NCBI GenBank assembly: GCA_963930645.1
Contig: OZ005650.1
Location: 235,318,188-235,382,187 of the forward strand
Length of the DNA: 64,000 nt
Source of the DNA: Salticus scenicus
Taxonomy: Eukaryota; Arthropoda; Arachnida; Araneae; Salticidae
Direction of reading: 5' to 3'
The notes beneath the pieces were generated by a model that had not been told where the DNA came from, ran no database searches, and saw only the letters and a list, made by a program, of their open reading frames with translations. The translations under genes and the position numbers were made by a program. Positions within the stretch are counted from its first letter, which is position 1. The number at the start of each line of letters is the position of its first letter. This document shows positions 44,629 through 56,192 of the stretch, piece by piece.

Positions 44629-46755
44629 GCTATTGCATAGCTTCTATCGCGGGCTTTCAGCGCGGCGACCGAATCAAGAAATTCCGTAACGAAAAAAAAC
44701 CTAACACAGTTCGGCAGACTTCGGCAGACAGTTAGTTCGGCAGACTTCGGCACTTCAAAACGTAATTTCACAAAATCCTTCATTTCTCAAACAAAAAAAC
44801 AGATATCCGTAAAATTTTTGCTTTAAAATATAGCTAATAGAAATGTCTAAAAATCGGTTTCTGGAATTTTTGAAATTCGGTCCCCAAAGGGGGCGGGGGG
44901 GCAAAACGTGATTTCGCATAATCCTATATATCTCAAACAAAAAAAATAGATAAACGTGAAATTTTTGCTCTAAAATATAGCTAATGCAACTATCTAAAAA
45001 CCAGTTTCTTGAATTTTAGAAATTCAGCCCCCAGGTGGGGCAGCAAGTGGGGGGAGCTATGGAGCAAAAACAAATAGAAATACAGTTAGGCTGTTCAAAA
45101 TTGGTACAGATAGGTTTTAAAGGCCTGCAAGTCGAATGGGGATATTTTCGATTGCGTAAAGTTATTTGGAGGGGAGGGGAGGGGGGGGAAATAAAAATAG
45201 TGTCAGATCGTTCAAAATTGGTACATAGAGGTTTTCGATACTTACAAATCGATTGCGGATATTTTTGAATTTGTGAAATTATTAGGAGGGGCGGTAAGGA
45301 GGGCTATGGGGCAAAAACAAATAGAAATACAGTTAGGCCGTTCAAAATTGGTACAGATAGGTTTAAGAGGCCTGCAAGTCGAATGGGGATATTTTCGATT
45401 GTATAAAGTTATTACGAGGGGCGAGAAGGGGGGAGGGGAGGGGGGGGGCAAAAAAATAAAAATAGTGTCAGATCCTTCAAAATTGGTACATAGAGGTTTT
45501 CGATACTTACAAATCGATTGCGGATGATTTTGAATTTGTAAAATTATTAGGAGGGGCGGGTAGGGGGGTGGGGCGGTAAGGGGGGCTATGGGGAAAAACA
45601 AATAGAAATACAGTTAGGCCGTTCAAAATTGGTACAGATAGGTTTAAGAGGCCTGCAAGTCGAATGGGGATATTTTCGATTGTGTAAAGTTATTAGGAGG
45701 GGCGAGAAGGGGGTAGGGGAGGGGGGCAAAAAAGTAAAAATAGTGTCAGATCGTTCAAAATTGGTACATAGAGGTTTTCGATACTTACAAATCGATTGCG
45801 GATGATTTTGAATTTGTAAATTTATTAGGAAGGGCGTGTAGGGGGGTGGGGCGGTAATGGGGCGGCTATGGGGCAAAAACAAATAGAAATGCAGTTAGGC
45901 CGTTCTAAATTGGTACAGATAGGTTTAAGAGGCCTGCAAGTCGAATGGGGATATTTTCGATTGTGTAAATTTATTAAGAGTGGCGAGAAGGGGGGGGGGA
46001 AGGGAGGGGGGCAAAAAATAAAAATAGTGTCAGATCGTTCAAAAATGGTACATAGAGGTTTTCGATACTTACAAATCGATTGCGGATGATTTTGAATTTG
46101 TAAAATTATTAGGAGGGGCGGGTAGGGGGGTGGAGCGGTAAGGGGGGCTATGAGGCAAAAACAAATAGAAATACAGTTAGGCCGTTCAAAATTGGTACAG
46201 ATGGGTTTAAGAGGCCTGCAAGTCGAATGGGGATATTTTCGAAAGTGCAAAGTTATTAGGAGGGGCGAGAAGGGGGGAGGGGAGAGGGGGGCAAAAAATA
46301 AAAATACAGTTAGATCGTTCAAAATTGGTATATAGAGGTTTTCGATACTTACAAATCGATTGCGGATATTTTCGAATTTGTAAAATTATTAGGAGGGTTG
46401 GTAAGGGGGGGGGGCTATGGACAAAAAAAAATTAGAAATACAGTTAGGCCATTGAAAATTGGTACAGATAGGTTTTAGAGGCCTGCAAATCGAATGGGGA
46501 TATTTTTGAAAGTGTAAAGTTATTAGAAGGGCCGGGGAGGGGGGGGGGCAGAGGAAATAGAGTTAGATCATTCAAATTTGGTACATTGAGGTTTTCGATA
46601 CATACAAATCGATTGCGGATATTTTTGAATTTTTAAAATTATTGGGAGGGGCGGGAAAGGGGGGAGGGAGCGGAAGGGTAAAAAATAAAATAAATAAATA
46701 ATTATAATTGCATAAGTTCATAAAAAATGCTATGCAATAGCTTTACCGCGGCAGT
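44629..46755. repeat. Satellite block of ~281 bp G-rich units
   Basis: Six units, marked by GGCCTGCAAGTCGAATGGGG at about 45122, 45369, 45650, 45931, 46213 and 46480 (spacing 247, 281, 281, 282, 267). Each unit has two related halves that share TTCAAAATTGGTACA and a GATATTTTCGA or similar end, each followed by a G-run tract (AGGGGCGGGTAGGGGGGTGG style). Before it lie two copies of a ~145 bp repeat (44750-45050). GCTATTGCATAGC at the left (44630) and GCTATGCAATAGC at the right (46729), each followed by a CGCGG word, bracket the block. The long Pro-rich ORFs on the minus strand are repeat by-products. Confidence 0.8.
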
Positions 46756-47958
46756 CCCCGAGTGCCACACGTATTTTTTTTATTTGTGTGTGTCTGTGTG
46801 TAACTGTGTGTGTATTGTTCTCAACTTCAGAGACTAAAATTAACCAGTGTTTCATACTTCAATAAAGTCTTTCTTCATACAACTCTACTGCGAAAGCTGC
46901 TAATTGTAACATTTTTATATGCATTTTTTTTCAGAGAGCTTAAAATGAACCAGTAGAGGGCATGCTAAATTTCAGTAATAGACTTTTTTTTTTTTTCAGT
47001 AGCGGACGCGCTTGAATTTTTGAAGAAATGGAAAAATAAAATGTGATCCTATTAAATATATGTATATTAATGAACGAAACTATTTCTGTGCTACCTTAAT
47101 GCGTTCTTGGAAAGGTTTCATTCTTTACTTTGGATTTTTCCGCTATTCTGAAGCTCTTTTCTTTACTTCTTATTTAGTTATATATCTTTTTTTTCTTCTT
47201 CTTCTTTATCCCACAATTTTTTTTTTCAGTTTTCTTCTCTATTTCTTTCTTTTTTCTTTTTTTTTTTCCCTATTGAGTATAGTAATCAGTATTGAAAAGA
47301 TTATGTCCCGTCTACCCTGAAATATGTTAACAATCAGAACACAGCGTTTGTGTCATGTAATATGAACTAGTTCAAAGTTATCAAACCTATGCAGAAGTCG
47401 GATAAAAAGTGAAAGTAAATCTGAAAGGTACAAAGAAAAAGATGTCAAACGTGAAATATTTTATTCATTATTGCTTTCTTAACAAATTTCTCAAAGGAAA
47501 AAGAATTAAAATCTTTAAATCTCTTCTTCTCAGTTTGCAGTTTTCGGATATATTTGATGACTTCCAAATGTTAAGGTTTCCTAAAATGCCATTGCAGTTA
47601 TTCGAAAATTGTTTGAATCTGCATTATGTCATATACGTTTAAGGATCGGATTTGCATTATTTTTTAGTACTTTAATAAATAATGTACAAATCATGCATGA
47701 TTTTTCTATTTTTCTACTTAAGACTGTTGTTTTATTTATTTTTTTCTTTAGAAAGTAGTAACATTATACAACGTATGATCTAAGGATCCCATTTTTCTTA
47801 ATGTTATGTGTTATTTGTGCAATATATTATCATTGAAATTGTAATAAAAATAACAAAATAGGATAATACATATATATTACATTAAGTTATTTGTATTAAA
47901 CATTTATTTAACAATAACAAACAAAACAATAATTAATTGAAGATTTTAATTGAATGTA
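46756..47958. other. Spacer, no gene recognised
   Basis: GT-rich microsatellite at 46788-46820. Short ORFs at 47060 and 47409 have low-complexity Phe/Ser content and no motif. Confidence 0.5.
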
Positions 47959-48312
47959 TATACAGTGCGTTGCATGAATATAAACGCACCTTTTTCAATA
48001 AGCAGAAATAGAATTTTTTTAATTTTAAAAGAAGGAATGTGGCTTACAATCATTGTATATGACTAACAATTAAATAAGGTGCTTTGGGCACGTGTATTTA
48101 GGCTCATGCAAGCTTACGTAAATGAGTGTTTAAGCATTTTCTTATTTTTCACTGTTTTTCGTTTGTTGCGCGAAATTAAACGCACTCTGTATTTTGCATT
48201 TAAAATTTAACAGAGCCACCGGAATTTAATTAAAACACAGATAGTCGTGTTGCTAAAGTTCTCTAAAAACAGTTTTAATGATTGAGTGCAAAATTTACGG
48301 AGTTTGTTCAGG

Positions 48313-49155
48313 ATGACAAGAAAGAAAACTTTGACAGTAGACGAGAGGATAAAAATTGACTTTATGCCTGGTAAAGTCTTTAGCAATCGTGAAATTGGGT
48401 GCCGAATCGGAAGAAGTGAGAGTGTTGTGCGAAATTATATAAAGAAAGGAGCAAATTATGGAGAAAAAAAGCGTATAAGAAGCGATAAGGAAAGCTCACC
48501 ACTAATGACAAACGACGAATATGCAACGCTGCAAAGAATAATAATATTTCCTGTGCGAAGATAAAGGCTCAAAACAAGCTGGGTGTTCATCGGACAACCA
48601 TATGGAGAACTATTAAAGCTGCAACATTCATTAAATTTAAGAAAATGAAGGCGAAACCACCCCTCACTCAAAAGCACAAAGATATGCGTTCGGAATGGGC
48701 AAGAAAATGGATGCTAGATCGACTAAATTAGGAAAACGTCATCTTCTCAGATGAAAAAAAAAGTTTAATCTCGATGGCCCGGACGGATTTCATAGCTAAT
48801 GGCACGATTTGAGAACCGAAGAAATGTACTGTTCAAAACGTCAATCTGGAGGTAGGTCTGTCATGGTGTGAGCAGCCATAGGTTTTATAGGGACTTTCGA
48901 ATTTGAGTTCGTGGAGAACACTATGAACTCTGTAGATTATGTCCAGATGCTCACAAGGAACGTCCGCCGACAATCAGTCAAGAAAGCTGGAAGAAATTAT
49001 ATTTTTCAGCAAGATTTTGCATCTGTACATACAGCACATATCGTGAAAAAGTGGTTCCGTGACAATAAAATTAAAGTTCTGGATTGACCCTCAAAAAGCC
49101 CCGATTTAAACATAATGGAGAACGTATGGGGTATTCTGGATCGCTGTGTTTACGT
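48313..49155 (+). pseudogene. Tc3-like transposase, N-terminal and catalytic part (decayed)
   Basis: The ATG at 48313 opens a helix-turn-helix DNA-binding part (MTRKKTLTVDERIKID, SNREIGCRIGRSESVVRNYI). A frameshift near 48535 follows, then LGVHRTTIWR, a stop near 48727, FSDEK with the first catalytic Asp, a frameshift in an A-run near 48760, and more stops (near 48797, 48869 and 49086). QQDFASVHTAH (second Asp) and PDLNIMENVWG (Glu) are 34 residues apart, the DD34E set of the Tc1 group. The sequence breaks at 49155 where the Gypsy element entered. It cannot give an active enzyme. Confidence 0.85.
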
Positions 49156-49866
49156 TGTGGCGTTTGCGTTCCTGCAAACTCCATCTTAACTTAAATACTT
49201 AGATTACTAAGAAAACCAGAGACGTGAATTGATCAACAATAAAAGTTTATTGAACCAGATTAATGGGAGGGCGGCCTGGAAAATAGATCTTAGCTCAGTC
49301 AGCGTATTACTAAATCAAAAATATATAAATCAACAATTTAATTATCTTAAATATCTCACCACAGCAGATAGTCGAAGGCGTAGAGACGGTCGCACTCGTA
49401 CTCCAATACTACGGCTTCACTATGGGACAGAGGATTCTCTTCTGACCCAGCTTGAACTTCCCGAAAACTAGTAGACACTCACCAACACTCAACACTACTT
49501 AACTTCACGTCACTAAATCTCCACTACTCTATTTTTTCAATATCCGTCAAACTAAGATTCATCACAACCACTATAATATCCTCTAACATCCACACTATCT
49601 ACTAAAACCATCTCTATTTTTATACTTCTTCCTACACCCTCCTTTCACTACATTTCAATCCGTACTTTTAAAAATCACTTCTAATTTAACTAATATTCAA
49701 AATCTAAGTCTTTTAATGCAGCACCCTGCCGACACAAAACTAGCTCGACCTCAACCTTCACCGAGTCACTGGCGACGGAATGATTTTAACCGGCCCCACT
49801 TTCTACTTTGCTGGATCCAGCTTAATTAAAACAACTGTGGTGACGTTCTGACGTCTCAACCTCACA
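49156..49866 (-). repeat. 3' LTR of the Gypsy element
   Basis: 711 bp, TGTGGCG ... CCTCACA on the plus strand (TGTGAGG ... CGCCACA on the coding strand). Contains the same short ORF-like stretch as the other LTR (49229-49471), which is not evidence of a gene. Coding-strand AATAAA lies near 49250. Confidence 0.92.
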
Positions 49867-49885
49867 GTGCCCCTCCAAGAAAAAA
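49867..49885 (-). other. Polypurine tract of the Gypsy element
   Basis: On the minus strand TTGGAGGGGCAC abuts the start of the 3' LTR. Confidence 0.6.
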
Positions 49886-51333
49886 AAATTTAGTCGGAAA
49901 ATCCCCAACGGGTTTGATCGAGTAAATTTAAATAGCTTCATTCCATATCTAACTATCTCAAATCTCTGAAGTGTGAGAGCAGCCGTCACGTAAATTTTAA
50001 CCGGGTGAGAGCACTTAAAAATTTGTTAAATCCCTGAGCGAAAACTCGGGGACGCAAAAAAAAATTAATTTAAAATTTTAAATAAAAGGCGTACTTTTAC
50101 CCCGAGAACTCCGGGACTCTGACTGGGCTAAAACCAGGCTTACAGTAGGATTTACACACGTCTCCCTGTTAGGCCAGGAAGGCAAATGATATATTGTAGA
50201 ATTATAAAGAGACTCGCTGGTACAAATGCGATAATTTCTTGCTGTAGAATAGAGTCTGTTGCACAGATTGTTCATATCCCACAATTAACCTTTTTAACAT
50301 ATCTAAGTGAAGAAAAAAGTCTTTAATCAAATTTAATGCTATTAAATAGGATGGGGAACTTGAAAATCTATCCTGCAGATGAAGTGGCTAGCAGTTTAAT
50401 TGTCTTCAGGAAAAAGTAGACGTCGGAATGTGCAGGCTGTCCACATCCAGGAAAAAGAACTTTTTGACATCAGATTAAGAGATCTTTCACTTCAGATAAA
50501 AATACTTTTAACATCAGATTAATAGGAATAGTCCATCAGAGTGTGTCTGAAATAGGAAAAACTTTTACAGTATGCATAGTAAAAAAAAATAGTTAGAATT
50601 CATCTCTAGAAGAAACTGAGACATGTTCGTCTCTATTAACATAATAGATAGGTTACATACAGAAATATTTCTCCCTCCTTAGCTAAAGCATAAGCGAAAA
50701 AACTGAGCAGTTAGTCTTTTTAATGTTATATGGTTAAACACGCTTTTTATGCTTATAACTAAAAAAAACATTGTTCCCCCTCTAAAAGTACATACAGATA
50801 AACTTTTATACAAATATTCAAAAGTTTTACAAATACAAATATGCAGTTTATAAATACATCATTTATAAAAATACGAAAGAAAAAAAAGGGGGGGATTTAC
50901 AAAAGGTAAAAAAAAACAGTTTATATTACCAGCTTTCTGCAGGTGATGGCTACAAGGTAAAAGAACTTAATACATACATAAAATAGATATTTAAGAGAGA
51001 ACAAAAATGTTGACATTGAAGCAGAACATGAATTTTGATATGAAAGTTCATGGCTAAATTAAATTTTGTATTTTTAGTTTGGGAAAGTCCATAACTTTCG
51101 TAAGAGTTCTTAAAATATAAAGTCCCAAAAAGGCTTCAAAGTATGTCGAACATTTTGTACAGCTCTGACAGAAATGCACTTGTAATAGAAAAAAAAAAAT
51201 AGAGAACGGTATCACCTGATGTGAATTTGCAGCTGTAACTTCAGGAAGGTTAGAGGTCTTGGTGAATGTGCTCGATGTACTCGTCAGCTAGGCCACAGGG
51301 TTGCAGGCTTTCAGACCGGGGTCTAGGGCTATC
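49886..51333. other. 3' noncoding part of the Gypsy element
   Basis: About 1.45 kb between the last ORF and the purine tract, in the place where an envelope gene would be in some Gypsy elements. No ORF with a signal peptide or membrane segment is seen on the minus strand. Confidence 0.55.
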
Positions 51334-51768
51334 CTAAAAGGCTTGTACAAAGGCTTGTTCGGCAGGTGATTCATATGGCTGAGCATGAAGTCGGAGTCTG
51401 GCTTGACGCCGGGTATTAAATCGGTGGTGTAAAGAGAACTCGTCTGTGCCGACCAAGTCAGGGGCTGCTAGGAATTTCTCCATGTGCCGTCCGCTAGCTG
51501 ATGAAGAGGGTGGAGGTCTTTTTCGAACCCTTGCCTTTCTCTTAGGTCGGAAAGAGTCGGTGTGCACTGAATCTGGAACTGCTAGTACCTTCTGTGGGCG
51601 ATGTGTTCCAGAGGACTTTGAGGAGGGGGCTTGTGGCCTTTTGAAATATTTATTCCAAGCTTTTTTCTTTTTAATCTGCGGTATAAAAAAGCTATTAGTA
51701 AAAGAATAGTCGCGTTTGCGACCAGTTTGCCTAGGAAATTTCACATTAGAATGGTTTCATGACCCACT
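51334..51768 (-). pseudogene. Basic ORF after pol, in the pol frame
   Basis: About 145 codons open in the same frame as pol, separated from it by two in-frame TGA codons (51783-51781 and at about 51771-51769). The product is rich in Lys/Arg/Pro/Ser (KRKARVRKRPPPSSS, HHRFNTRRQARLRLH). There is no ATG near its start. It may be the former C-terminal tail of Pol cut off by stops, or a separate third ORF. No family is recognised. Confidence 0.45.
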
Positions 51769-51780
51769 ACGAGCTCGCTT

Positions 51781-54700
51781 TCATGCGGCGGGTCTGCTAA
51801 CACTAGATCGATCAGTGGAAGTGCCCTGAACAGATTGTTCGGGTGTTGTAGGAGTAGGTAGTTTATCAGCTGTACAAGAATCAGGAGCACTAGGCTGGGA
51901 AGTGAGGTTAGGCGTAAAGACGGACTGTTCGTCAGGTGGGTTTGAACACTGCACGCTATCACTATCAAGAGTTTCAGCATATGATTGAGTGCGCTCTTTA
52001 AAAATGCGTATCTGATCAATGTTTATGGTTGTTGGGGTGCCGTTAAAATCAATTGTCAAATAATTATTTTCTATCTTTAAAACAGAGAAAGGCCCAATGA
52101 ATTTTGGCCCAAATTTAGCTACTTTAGAATCTTTTTTTGAGCTAAGAAAATGTGATTCTAGGAGTATTTTATCTCCCACTTTTACTTCTAAAATTCTACG
52201 TTTAAGGTTATAATATACAGCTTACTGCTCTTGAGCTTTTCTCAAATTTCTCTGAACTTCTGGTAGCAATTCTTCAATATTTCGCGTAATAAATTGAGAT
52301 GCGTTTTGCTGTACTAATACCAGTTTTTGAAAGGGGGTCAGAATCTTTCTGCCCAAAAACAATTCAGCGGGAGTTTTTCCTGTTGCATCACTTACCGCTG
52401 TACGAATCGCATAGCCAAAATGATAGAGAAACTGATCCCAATTTTCATGATTTTGACCAATGAACGTCACAATCATATTAATTAAAGTTCTATTAACACG
52501 TTCGGCCTGATTAGCTTGCGGCCGATATGGAACCGTGAAGACATGTTTAATTTCGAGTGTATCGCAAAGTGCCTTAAAAACATTACTTATAAATTGAGGA
52601 CCATGGTCCGTTACAATTTGAAGAGGGGCGCCGTAACGATAAATATAATTATTAAAGAAGTCAGTGGCCACTGCTTGTGCCGAAGCTTTACTTAAAGGCA
52701 CAAATTCAACCCATTTACTAAAATAATCCACCATAACTAACACATAACGAAATCTATTTGGTTTAGAGAGGGGGTAAGGACCGATTAAGTCGAGTCCAAG
52801 AATTTGATTTGGAAAATCAACTTTAATAGGAATTAATTTACCGGCCGGCTTTACATTTTTATAATTATATTGCTGGCACAAGCGACAACTCGAAACATAT
52901 TCATTAACAAACTTCCTCATTTTAGGAAAGTAACAGGCATCTTTGAGCTTTTTATAAGTTTTCCTAATGCCAAAGTGCCCCGAAATTGGAGATTCATGAA
53001 ACTCATATAGGATGGCTTGACGAAGAGATTGGGGAATTACAACCCGTAATTCGCCATAAGATGATAATAATTTTGAATAAAAAAGCAAGCCATCGATTAA
53101 AGAAAAAGATTGGGACCAGTTTAAGGCAATGGCTGATTCAATTAATGAAACTGACTCAGGATCGTCTAAATACTTATAGATTAATCCAAATTCGGGATCA
53201 TTTTTTTGTTCTTGGATTAATTGATCTCTCGAATTTAACACAGATGCTGGCATAAGCGCTAAAGCTACTTTTTCCTGATCAGATACGAATTTATTGTTTA
53301 AGGTAGGTACTAGATTTGTAGAAGCACATTGGTTTACTTGTTCACTTTCAATTTCCTTTACACGAGTTTCAGTCACGTCTGCTAATATTTCGGATTGAAC
53401 CGGTTCAGCCTTTAAATGCGAATGATGAATAAATGAGGCTTTAACAGTAGAATTTAACTGATCATTCTTTTCATTTAAAGCAAGGGATTGATCTAACCCA
53501 TTAGATTCAATCGTATTTTCTTGAGTTTGAGTAGTACGTGAAAGAACGTCAGCTACGATATTGTCAGAACCAGGTCGGTGTTCGATGTTTATATTAAAGT
53601 TAGATAACTTAAGAGTCCATCGAATCATGCGGGGGGAGAGGTTCTTTCCAGTTGTTAACCGAGTTAATGCCGCATGATCCGTAACAACTGTTACTGGAAG
53701 TTGCGTAAAATATAATCGAAATTTTTGCAGTCCCCAAAGCACTGCTAAACATTCACGTTCAGTTAATGGATAATTTCTTTCTGCAGCGTTAAGCGTACGG
53801 GACGCATATGCTATTGGGCGGCCTTCTTGGCTTAAAACGGCACCAATGCCGTACGAAGAAGCATCAGTAGCTACTTGAAATTTAATATTATAATTAGGAT
53901 GAGCTAGTACAGGAGGAGCGCTAAGTATAGTTTTTAACCTATCAAATGATTCTTGTGCTTCATTTGACCAGTGAAATTTAACTCTTTTCCTTTTGAGTTT
54001 AAAGAGGGGCTCGCATATGTGAGCAAAATTAGGTATAAATTTCCCATACCAAGCACACATGCCTAGAAATCTCAAAACTTGCTTGGAAGTAGTAGGAGGG
54101 GGCATGTTTAAAACTGGCTGAACTTTTTCATTATCTACAGAAATACCAGCAGGCGTTATTTTGACGCCTAGGTACTTAATTTCCTGTCGTGCAAAATGGC
54201 ACTTAGAAGAATTTAAAGTTAATCCTGCAGTTTGCAGTAGAGTAAAAACAGTTTTTAAATTATCTAAGTGCTCATTGTAAGATGAGGACGTGATTATTAT
54301 ATCATCGAGATAAACATGTACAAATTTATTCAAAACAGGTTTAAGAATAGTTTCCATGGCTTTTTGGAATGTTGCCACAGCCCCTGAACATCCGAAAGGC
54401 ATTCGTTTAAAACCAAACGTGCCGTTTTTAGTTATAAACGCTGTTTTTGATATATCAGCGGGTTTCATTGCAATTTGAAAATAACCTGATGTCAGATCGA
54501 GAGTAGACATAAAATTGGTCGTTGTGATATGAGCTAACAAATCATCAATTATAGGCAAGGGATACTGAGGATATTGTGTAATAGAATTTAGTTTACGATA
54601 ATCGATTGCAAATCTCCATGCCTCAGGATCAGTAATAGGTTTACCATTTTTCTTACGACATAAAACAACAGGAGATGCATAAGGAGAAGTTACAGGCATA

Positions 54701-55404
54701 ATAATATCATTTTGCAACATTTTGTCAATATGCCAATTTATAATATCTTGTTTGGCTTGATCATAACGATAAGGCTTACTAAAGACTGGTTTATTAGTTC
54801 CAGTGTCAATTTCATGGCAAACAACATGGGTTAAGCCAGGTGTATCAGAAAATAACTGTTTAAACTGATTAAGAAAATTAACAAAATCAATTTTTTCAAT
54901 ATGAGTGAGGGCACTTTCCTCTAAATTAACAATTAACTCTGTCGGCTCGACAGGTTTAGAATTTGACTTAGAATCATCAATATGTAAAGATTTATTGGCA
55001 AAATTTATTTCAACATTATTTGCTTTCATAAAATCTAACCCTATAATGCAGGGATGCTGAAGATTGTCGATGACGTAAAAAGGCCAATTAACACTTAAAT
55101 TATGAATTTTAACATTCAGGCTGAATGCGCCTCTATTAACACAGGACTTGCCTTGAGCCGTTGTAATATTTAAATTTGTCCGCTTTAAAGCTTTAAAGTC
55201 AAAATACTTTTTATAAGTTTCATATGCTAGAAAGGAGCGTTCAGCACCAGTGTCCCAATAAGTAGGTATGAAAATATCATGAATTATTGCATTCAAATTA
55301 GGAAGGTCCACCGGACTGATACAAATTGTGTGTAAACATATGGAGGTGGTTGAGATATTCAGTGGCTGTTGACCCTCCTCACAAGAGCCACTTACTCGTT
55401 TAAC
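51781..55404 (-). pseudogene. Gypsy Pol polyprotein (protease, RT, RNase H, integrase) with an internal stop
   Basis: The frame opens at the GTTAAAC heptamer (55404-55398), without an ATG, as expected for a frameshift product. Numbering residues from 55311: protease DTGA at 20-23; RT with RFAIDYRKLN, MPFGCSGA and YLDD at 334-337; RNase H with TDASSYGIGA, ERECLAVLWGL and VTDHAALTRL; integrase zinc finger (H ... H ... CRLC); catalytic Asp841 (GLDLIGPY), Asp902 (TDHGPQF) and Glu937 (QAERVNRTL). A TAA at 52224-52222 stops the frame after LRKAQEQ; the same frame then goes on with a GPY/F-like C-terminal part (KFGPKFIGPFSVLKI) to TGA at 51781. So enzymes are complete up to the integrase core, but the integrase tail is cut off. 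Confidence 0.88.
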
Positions 55405-56192
55405 TGACGACTCTGGTTATTACGAGAGTTACGAAAATTTCTGTTATTTCTATCAGCTCGAGAAAAGTTTTGAGACTGATTTTGATTAGAACGATCGTTC
55501 CGAGAATTTTGAAAGTTATTACGCCTTGTCTGCGGCGATTGACGTTCTTGTTGATAGCGATTGAAATTTTGAGGGGGGGGGGTGAAATTTTCACGCCTAG
55601 AATTTTGCATATTTCCATTACCCCGTTGGCGATTAAAGATGTTTTCCGCCCTTGGAGGGTGTCGTTCTTGATATTTAGCTAAGGTTTGAAACAGACTGTC
55701 GTAAGAGGTGACAGGTTTCAGATCAAGGTAATCTTGAATAGGAATACTCAAAAGCGGGGTTATAATTTCCATTGCAGCGGCAAAAGATAAAACTAAATCC
55801 AGCTGCTTTATAATGTCAAATTTACGTAATAAAAATGTGGTAGGTTTGTCATAAAACGACATCTTTGTCGTATAAAGTTCTTGACGGAGCTTGGTTTTAT
55901 CCACAATAGAAGAGAATGAATTTTTAATTTTGAGCTTCAAATCCTCATACGTAGGATTTTGGCCTAGAGTTCTAGAGGCAATGGTGTCATACCAGATTTT
56001 AGCATCTCCTTTTAAGGAGTATTTTAATAAATTAAATTTATCAGCCTCGTCAATTTTACATATATCAAAATACTGTTCAAGATCTTCAAAAAATTTAAGT
56101 ACATTGTTTGAGCCAGTAAAATAAACCCGAGTGGGGGCGATGTCGAACTGAGTTGGGCGCCACTGTGGCGTTTGCGTTCCTGCAAACTCCAT
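55392..56192 (-). CDS. Gypsy Gag protein (266 codons)
   Basis: The capsid-type protein of the element. The only ATG able to start it is at 56192, 29 bases inside the 5' LTR, so the first ten codons (MEFAGTQTPQ) come from the LTR and the next ones are read through the primer-binding site. The next Met in frame is about 100 codons on. Residues ~25-190 are the capsid-like part (FFEDLEQYFDICKIDEADKF, LKGDAKIWYD). The C-terminal ~75 residues are very rich in Asn, Arg, Gln and Phe (RNNFQNSRNDRSNQNQSQNF), with no CCHC knuckle; this basic tail likely binds RNA instead. It ends at TAA 55394-55392, one codon after the shift heptamer. Confidence 0.85.
   Translation of the reverse strand: MEFAGTQTPQWRPTQFDIAPTRVYFTGSNNVLKFFEDLEQYFDICKIDEADKFNLLKYSLKGDAKIWYDTIASRTLGQNPTYEDLKLKIKNSFSSIVDKTKLRQELYTTKMSFYDKPTTFLLRKFDIIKQLDLVLSFAAAMEIITPLLSIPIQDYLDLKPVTSYDSLFQTLAKYQERHPPRAENIFNRQRGNGNMQNSRRENFTPPPQNFNRYQQERQSPQTRRNNFQNSRNDRSNQNQSQNFSRADRNNRNFRNSRNNQSRQLNE
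55398..55404 (-). promoter_or_regulatory. Probable -1 ribosomal frameshift site GTTAAAC
   Basis: On the coding strand the gag frame reads G TTA AAC GAG TAA. A slip of -1 on TTA AAC leads directly into the open pol frame (GTT AAA CGA GTA). The heptamer GUUAAAC is a known -1 slippery sequence in other systems. No other way to reach pol is visible, since pol lacks an ATG here. Confidence 0.7.
56146..56162 (-). other. Primer-binding site of the Gypsy element, inside gag
   Basis: TGGCGCCCAACTCAGTT on the minus strand, one base after the 5' LTR. TGG pairs with the CCA end of a tRNA. The gag frame runs through it (W-R-P-T-Q). Confidence 0.75.

Noticed and set aside
45242..46335. Long minus-strand Pro-rich ORFs (up to 165 codons) and matching plus-strand ORFs
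   Set aside because: They repeat with the ~281 bp satellite and follow its G/C runs. A repeat unit length near a multiple of three explains the open frames.
51741..52019. 92-codon hydrophobic ORF that overlaps the end of Gypsy pol, resembling an envelope fragment
   Set aside because: It is a shifted frame of the pol C-terminal part, with no signal peptide or cleavage motif.
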